Assembly (NCBI RefSeq): GCF_042682545.1
Contig: NZ_JBHUHQ010000002.1
Strand: one strand, 5' to 3'
DNA: 64,000 nucleotides
Source of the DNA: Ornithinibacillus salinisoli
GTDB taxonomy: Bacteria > Bacillota > Bacilli > Bacillales > Amphibacillaceae
In this document: piece by piece, positions 60,077 to 64,000 of the stretch
How the letters are laid out: the number at the start of each line of letters is the position of its first letter
Numbering within the stretch: position 1 is the stretch's first letter
Translations under genes and position numbers: made by a program
The notes under the pieces: generated by a model
Databases searched by the model: none
The model's input: only the letters and a program-made list of their open reading frames with translations
What the model was told of the DNA's origin: nothing

Positions 60077-61510
60077 CTAAAAAGAATAGTTCATGCTAAT
60101 AAATTTCATATGGGCCATTTCTCGCATTGCATATTTGATTCCTTCATAGCCATATCCGGAAGATTTCAATCCACCATATGGCATGTGATCAAAACGTAAT
60201 GTCGGCAAGTCATTGATCAACACTTGGCCTACTTCTAACTCATGGGCAAGCTTAAATGCTTGAGGTAGATCATACGTAAAGGCACCGGCATTGAGCCCAT
60301 ATGGACTATTGTTCATTTCTTTTAGCGCATCCTCTGCACTCGTTACGGAGTTAACTAAAACCACCGGACCAAACACTTCATTACAAGATATCTTTGCCTC
60401 AGGAGAAACTTTTACAAGAATAGTTGGGCTTATTCCGTTTTCGAATTTCTTACCACCAGTAACTAATTCACTACCTTCAGCAACCGCTTCTTCAATCCAC
60501 GCTAAAATTCGATTTTGAGATTTTTCATCAATAACACCGGATAAATCTGTTGCTGGATCATTTGGATCACCATATGTTAATGATTCTGTCGCTTCTTTAA
60601 AATAGTGTAAAAACTCCTTCCTTACTTCCTCATGTACATAAATCCGTTGTGTACTGATACATACTTGACCATTGTAAGAAAAGGCTCCTACTACTGCTTT
60701 TTCTGCTATTTCCTTTAGCTTGTGACTGACACTTTTGTCGATATATAAGGCCGAATTATTACCCAGCTCCAGGGTTATCTTTTTCAAACCTGCTTGTGAT
60801 TTAATCATCTTACCTACTTGAGGACTTCCGGTAAATGATATTTTTTGTACATCAGAATGATCGATAAGCACCTTGCCAAGTCGTGGCCCATCTCCAGTAA
60901 TAACTTGATAAGCATCCTTTGGTAGTCCGGCCTCTGTTAAAACTTCAGCTAGTTTTATCGCGGATAACGGAGTTTTTTCCGCTGGTTTGACGATGATCGT
61001 ATTGCCTACACCAAGCGCAGGACCAACCTTATGAGTAACTAAATTAAGTGGAAAGTTAAAAGGTGTAATGGCACCGACGACACCAATTGGTTGATAAATG
61101 GTATAAGCATCTCTTCCTTCCCCATTGGTTGCAGCATCTAGTCGGATTGATTCCCCTTCTAACTTTCTTGCTTCCAATGAAGCAAACTTTAGAGTCTGGA
61201 CAGTGCGATCAACTTCTCCTAAGGAAAAACGGATTGGTTTTCCTGACTCGAGAGTAATGGTTTTCGCAAAATCATCTTTATTTTGTGCAATAATATCGCT
61301 AGCCTTATCTAAAATAAGTGACCTCTCCTCCGAGGATAGCGCTTTCATTTTATGGAAAGCTCTTTTACTATTTGCTATTGCCGCTACCATTTGGTCATTG
61401 CTACATTCGGGAATATCCATAATTTTTTCACGTGTATGTGGATTAATTAATGGATACGTATTCATTGATGATTCCCTAAGTTTGTTTAAGTATGATTCGG
61501 TTTTATACAC
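60077..61510 (-). CDS. NAD(P)-dependent aldehyde dehydrogenase
   Basis: 477 residues: GVVGAITPFNFPLNLVTHKV (coenzyme site and oxyanion Asn), ITLELGNNSALYID (general-base Glu), FSYNGQVCISTQRIYV (catalytic Cys near residue 285) and EVFGPVVLVN. The overall pattern is near lactaldehyde/sulfolactaldehyde-type ALDHs, but I cannot assign a substrate. The GTG at 61510 is seven bases from AGGAGG; the frame stays open to 61744 but that stretch runs over the operator and the LacI C-terminus. It is the first gene of the operon. Confidence 0.88.
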   Translation of the reverse strand: MYKTESYLNKLRESSMNTYPLINPHTREKIMDIPECSNDQMVAAIANSKRAFHKMKALSSEERSLILDKASDIIAQNKDDFAKTITLESGKPIRFSLGEVDRTVQTLKFASLEARKLEGESIRLDAATNGEGRDAYTIYQPIGVVGAITPFNFPLNLVTHKVGPALGVGNTIIVKPAEKTPLSAIKLAEVLTEAGLPKDAYQVITGDGPRLGKVLIDHSDVQKISFTGSPQVGKMIKSQAGLKKITLELGNNSALYIDKSVSHKLKEIAEKAVVGAFSYNGQVCISTQRIYVHEEVRKEFLHYFKEATESLTYGDPNDPATDLSGVIDEKSQNRILAWIEEAVAEGSELVTGGKKFENGISPTILVKVSPEAKISCNEVFGPVVLVNSVTSAEDALKEMNNSPYGLNAGAFTYDLPQAFKLAHELEVGQVLINDLPTLRFDHMPYGGLKSSGYGYEGIKYAMREMAHMKFISMNYSF

Positions 61511-61539
61511 TTTAATTCCTCCTAAATTGTTTTCTTTTA

Positions 61540-61553
61540 TGCATACGTATTCA
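61540..61553. promoter_or_regulatory. Candidate LacI-type operator in front of the aldehyde dehydrogenase
   Basis: TGCATACGTATTCA is a palindrome with one mismatch, centred on CG as LacI-family operators are, 29 bp before the start codon. It shares 12 of 14 bases with the site in front of the regulator gene. Confidence 0.62.
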
Positions 61554-61715
61554 TAAACGCTAAAAAATATAACTTCTTTGGTGTCAAAAGTAAATTCGGG
61601 ATAATTCGGTACAAAAAAATTTAAACATTTAATCGCGATAATAAAATCTACGAAAATAGCCAACACCATTGTACCGATGCCCTCATTTGTTATTGGTAGC
61701 TCCTGAACATGCACA

Positions 61716-62717
61716 TTAAATCTTCTTTGTGGTAGTTCGATCAAATAACCTAGTCTCTAATGTTTCTTGTACAAAAGATTTTTTTTGTGGAACTTTATCA
61801 TCAATAAGATCCACTAAATATTCAATAGCAATTCTACCAAGGTTTGTGTCATCCACTGTTCCGACTGTACTCAATTGAAATGAATGATGGCGACTTAACT
61901 CTACATTATCAACACCTATCACGCTAATATCATTCGGGATACTGTACCCTTTTTGAATTAGAAAGTCTATAACATAAATAGCAATCGAATCGGTTGCAGC
62001 AAAAATAGCTGTAGGGCGATTTTTACGGGATAGAATCGAACCAATTTCTTTAAAGATTGCTTGTTTGCTCGTATCGGTAATAATGATATTGTCAGGGTTG
62101 ATCGCATATTGCTTCTGTTCCAGAGCTTGCTTAAATCCTTCGTATCTACCTTGAAACGTGGTCATATTCAATGGACCACCGAGCCAAACAATATCCTTGT
62201 GATTTAGCTGAATTAGGTGTTCTGTTGCTAGACGACCAGCCTGAACATTGTCCATTTCCACATAATGGCCAACTTGTTTATGCTTTCGGTTAAACATAAT
62301 GAATGGAGTGTCCAACTGCTTCAATTGCTCGTAAATTGGGTCATCATACAAGATAGAAGATAAAATGATCCCATCCACTCGGTGACTAAGTACATCCTGA
62401 TAAACAGACATGTTATCACCAAAGTTTTCAAAGTGCACATTTACATTAAAACCTTTTTCTTTTGCGTAATTGACAATAGATGTTGTCGTTTCTACAAAGA
62501 ATGGATTATGTAACGGACCCGATAAAAGCGCGATTGACCGCGTTTTCTTGTTAACCAACGACCTAGCAATAGAATTTGGGCGATAATTTAATTCTTTCAT
62601 CGCCTGATTGACCTTTTCAAGCGTATCTTTATTCACTTTTTCTGGGTTATTCAATACTCTGGACACAGTCGTTTGGGATACACCAGCATGCCTGGCAACA
62701 TCTTTTGATGAAATCAT
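61716..62717 (-). CDS. LacI-family transcriptional regulator
   Basis: 333 residues: N-terminal HTH and hinge (SSKDVARHAGVSQTTVSRVL, NNPEKVNKDTLEKVNQAM, NYRPNSIARSL), then a periplasmic-binding-like effector domain (GGPLNMTTFQGRYEGFKQAL, IFAATDSIAIYVIDFLIQKG, SVIGVDNVELSRHHSFQLST). The effector is unknown. It is predicted to repress itself and the ALDH-to-ADH operon through the paired palindromes at 61540 and 62758, since it lies immediately upstream on the same strand. Confidence 0.9.
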   Translation of the reverse strand: MISSKDVARHAGVSQTTVSRVLNNPEKVNKDTLEKVNQAMKELNYRPNSIARSLVNKKTRSIALLSGPLHNPFFVETTTSIVNYAKEKGFNVNVHFENFGDNMSVYQDVLSHRVDGIILSSILYDDPIYEQLKQLDTPFIMFNRKHKQVGHYVEMDNVQAGRLATEHLIQLNHKDIVWLGGPLNMTTFQGRYEGFKQALEQKQYAINPDNIIITDTSKQAIFKEIGSILSRKNRPTAIFAATDSIAIYVIDFLIQKGYSIPNDISVIGVDNVELSRHHSFQLSTVGTVDDTNLGRIAIEYLVDLIDDKVPQKKSFVQETLETRLFDRTTTKKI

Positions 62718-62757
62718 AACAATCTCCTAAAATAAATTCTATAAATACATGATAAAA

Positions 62758-62771
62758 TGAAAACGTATTCA
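62758..62771. promoter_or_regulatory. Candidate LacI-type operator in front of the regulator gene
   Basis: TGAAAACGTATTCA, one mismatch from the perfect palindrome TGAATACGTATTCA, 41 bp upstream of the LacI start. It is also a 13/14 match to a cre site, so CcpA binding is an alternative. Confidence 0.58.
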
Positions 62772-62792
62772 TTGTCAACAATTTTCCGAAAA

Positions 62793-62881
62793 TGGGACAG
62801 AGTGGGACGAGGGGTCTGGGACGAGGGGTCAGTCCCTCCCGGTGGGTTGGGGTGGGTTAAGGGGACTGACCCTCCGTCCCA
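62793..62881. repeat. GTC-type palindromic repeats, locus 15 (densest array)
   Basis: At least four units in 89 bp: GGGACAGAGTGGGACGAGGG, GTCTGGGACGAGGGGTCAGT with a GC-rich centre, and a final reversed unit ending CCTCCGTCCCA that abuts the TAG stop of the SNF2 helicase gene. It is the rightmost and most rearranged copy. Confidence 0.8.
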
Positions 62882-64000
62882 CTACCCCAATAAATCTTGG
62901 ATATCTTCTTCTGTTAGTGTTTCGAGTCGTTCGTCATTTGGGTCGATTACTTCTTCTATCAAATGTCGCTTTTTATCCTGTAATTCATTCATTTTTTCCT
63001 CTATTGTTCCTTTTGCCACAAGCTTAATAACTTGAACTGCTTGTTTCTGTCCAATGCGATGCGCTCGATCGGCTGCTTGTTCCTCAACGGCAGGATTCCA
63101 CCAGCTATCATAAAAAATAACGGTATTCGCACCAGTTAGATTAAGTCCTGTCCCACCTGCTTTTAAGGAAATTAGAAAGATATCACGTTCGCCATCATTA
63201 AATTGATTACATAGATCGACTCTTTCCTCAGATGGCGTTTGTCCATCCAAATAGAAATATGGTATCCCTTCAAATGCTAATTCTTGCCCAATGAATTGTA
63301 GCATCTTCGTAAATTGAGAGAATATCAATAATCGCCGACCGGATCTTCTTGATTCCTCTACAATCTGCTTCAACTGCTCAAATTTTGCTGCACTTCCCTC
63401 ATATCCATCTACAAACAATCCTGGATGACAACAAATCTGCCTGAGGCGTGTGATACCCGCAAGGATTTTGATTCGATTTTTCCGAATAGTTTCCTTATCC
63501 AAATGTTTCAATGTATCATGCCGTAGCTTGGCCAAATAACTAGCATATAGTTTCTTCTGTTCGGGAAACAGCTCAGTAGAATCAATTTCTTCCCTTTTCT
63601 CTGGTAGTTCATCCAGTACATCCTCTTTGATCCTACGAAGCATAAATGGACGGATCCTGCGAGCAATTTCTTTCGTCGTTAAGTTACTATACTCCCTTAA
63701 CCCTAAGAATAACTCAGGAAAAACAACGTGAAAGATGGACCAAAGCTCCTCAAGTGCATTTTCCATTGGCGTACCCGTTAAAGCAAAACGATGTTTCGCC
63801 TGGAGTTTTTTCACCGTACGGGCAGTTTGCGTTAATGGATTTTTAAACACTTGCGCCTCATCAAAAAATATAACATGGAATTCCTGCTCTTTATACCAGT
63901 TAATATCACTACGCAACAACGGATAGCTCGTAATGATCACATCTATATTATCAATCTCGTTTTGGAGCTTCACCCGATCGTCTTTTTTGCCATCGATGAT
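62882..64000 (-). CDS. SNF2-family DNA helicase, C-terminal part (gene continues beyond the window)
   Basis: The visible 372 codons hold the second half of a SWI2/SNF2 ATPase: motif II in VIFFDEAQVFKN, motif III FALTGTPMENALEELWSI, motif IV LLIFSQFTKML, motif V LKAGGTGLNLTGANTVI and motif VI EEQAADRAHRIGQKQAV. It translocates on DNA; B. subtilis YwqA is the likely relative. The frame is open at base 64000, so the N-terminal half and start lie outside. The stop codon touches the GTC repeat array. Confidence 0.88.
   Translation of the reverse strand: MIDGKKDDRVKLQNEIDNIDVIITSYPLLRSDINWYKEQEFHVIFFDEAQVFKNPLTQTARTVKKLQAKHRFALTGTPMENALEELWSIFHVVFPELFLGLREYSNLTTKEIARRIRPFMLRRIKEDVLDELPEKREEIDSTELFPEQKKLYASYLAKLRHDTLKHLDKETIRKNRIKILAGITRLRQICCHPGLFVDGYEGSAAKFEQLKQIVEESRRSGRRLLIFSQFTKMLQFIGQELAFEGIPYFYLDGQTPSEERVDLCNQFNDGERDIFLISLKAGGTGLNLTGANTVIFYDSWWNPAVEEQAADRAHRIGQKQAVQVIKLVAKGTIEEKMNELQDKKRHLIEEVIDPNDERLETLTEEDIQDLLG

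Noticed and set aside
61511..61744. A 78-residue N-terminal extension of the aldehyde dehydrogenase
   Set aside because: It runs over the operator and the 3' end of the LacI gene; AGGAGG directly precedes the GTG at 61510 and the family begins there.
24526..62881. Repeated GGGTC/GACCCC sequences as a CRISPR array
   Set aside because: Spacing ranges from tens of bases to kilobases, the units are palindromic and alternate in orientation, and no cas gene is present.
1..64000. tRNA, rRNA, riboswitch or prophage genes
   Set aside because: None of the gaps shows a cloverleaf, rRNA-like conservation, a T-box/aptamer core or phage structural genes.

Overview
This window looks like chromosome from a low-GC, endospore-forming member of the Bacillaceae, probably a halotolerant Oceanobacillus/Virgibacillus-type organism. 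The evidence is a cotD-family spore coat gene with a good sigma-K promoter match, an sspP-like small spore protein gene, ypsA, yycE, a Mn-dependent pyrophosphatase (ppaC) and a Bce-type bacitracin/peptide module. Other signs are a single-gene swrC-type RND exporter, frequent TTG/GTG starts behind strong GGAGG sites, and an acidic secreted protein. No rRNA, tRNA, CRISPR array, phage or intact insertion sequence was seen. The genus assignment is inference.

Region 1 (1-22 kb) is a patchwork of small, mostly minus-strand accessory genes. It holds a partial phosphotransferase, two Nudix hydrolases, a nucleotidyltransferase-fold protein, VOC proteins, an Asp/Glu racemase, methyltransferases, a serine hydrolase, a nucleoside phosphorylase and many small membrane proteins. 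Gene decay is conspicuous. A glycosyltransferase-like gene has two in-frame stops (2597-3319) and a small membrane-anchored gene has one (16618-17076). There are also remnants of a GNAT, an alpha/beta hydrolase, a DUF4177 gene and a DUF5694/TraB-like gene.

Region 2 (22-48.7 kb) carries spore genes, an ABC exporter, ppaC, a D-amino-acid-oxidase-like flavoenzyme, a PAS-GGDEF cyclase, a DUF4015 lipoprotein, swrC, and a complete bceRS-bceAB-type cassette with a perfect 20-bp palindrome of the BceR type in front of the ABC genes. It also has an MscS channel. From 24.5 kb on, a GC-rich palindromic repeat (core GGGACGAGGGGTCTGACCCC) occurs at 15 loci, nearly always directly after stop codons. It has been captured as the coding C-terminus of three genes (a peptidase-E-like protein, an HD phosphohydrolase and MscS). 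None occurs in the first 24.5 kb.

Region 3 (48.7-56.5 kb) has plus-strand genes: an ABM-like protein, a FabH paralogue, decayed genes, a lipoprotein, and a tight three-gene operon. That operon encodes an ECF sigma factor, a PadR-type regulator, and a SEDS (FtsW/RodA-like) polymerase with an N-terminal HAAS signalling domain that keeps the catalytic Asp. It is the most attractive candidate for a little-described regulatory system here.

Region 4 (56.6-62.8 kb) is a LacI-type regulator followed by a catabolic operon: aldehyde dehydrogenase, an unrecognised 166-aa protein, a 30-aa membrane peptide translationally coupled to it, an SSS symporter and an iron-dependent alcohol dehydrogenase. Two near-identical palindromes (TGCATACGTATTCA and TGAAAACGTATTCA) in front of the dehydrogenase and the regulator are good candidates for the shared operator. 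The window ends inside a SNF2-family helicase.
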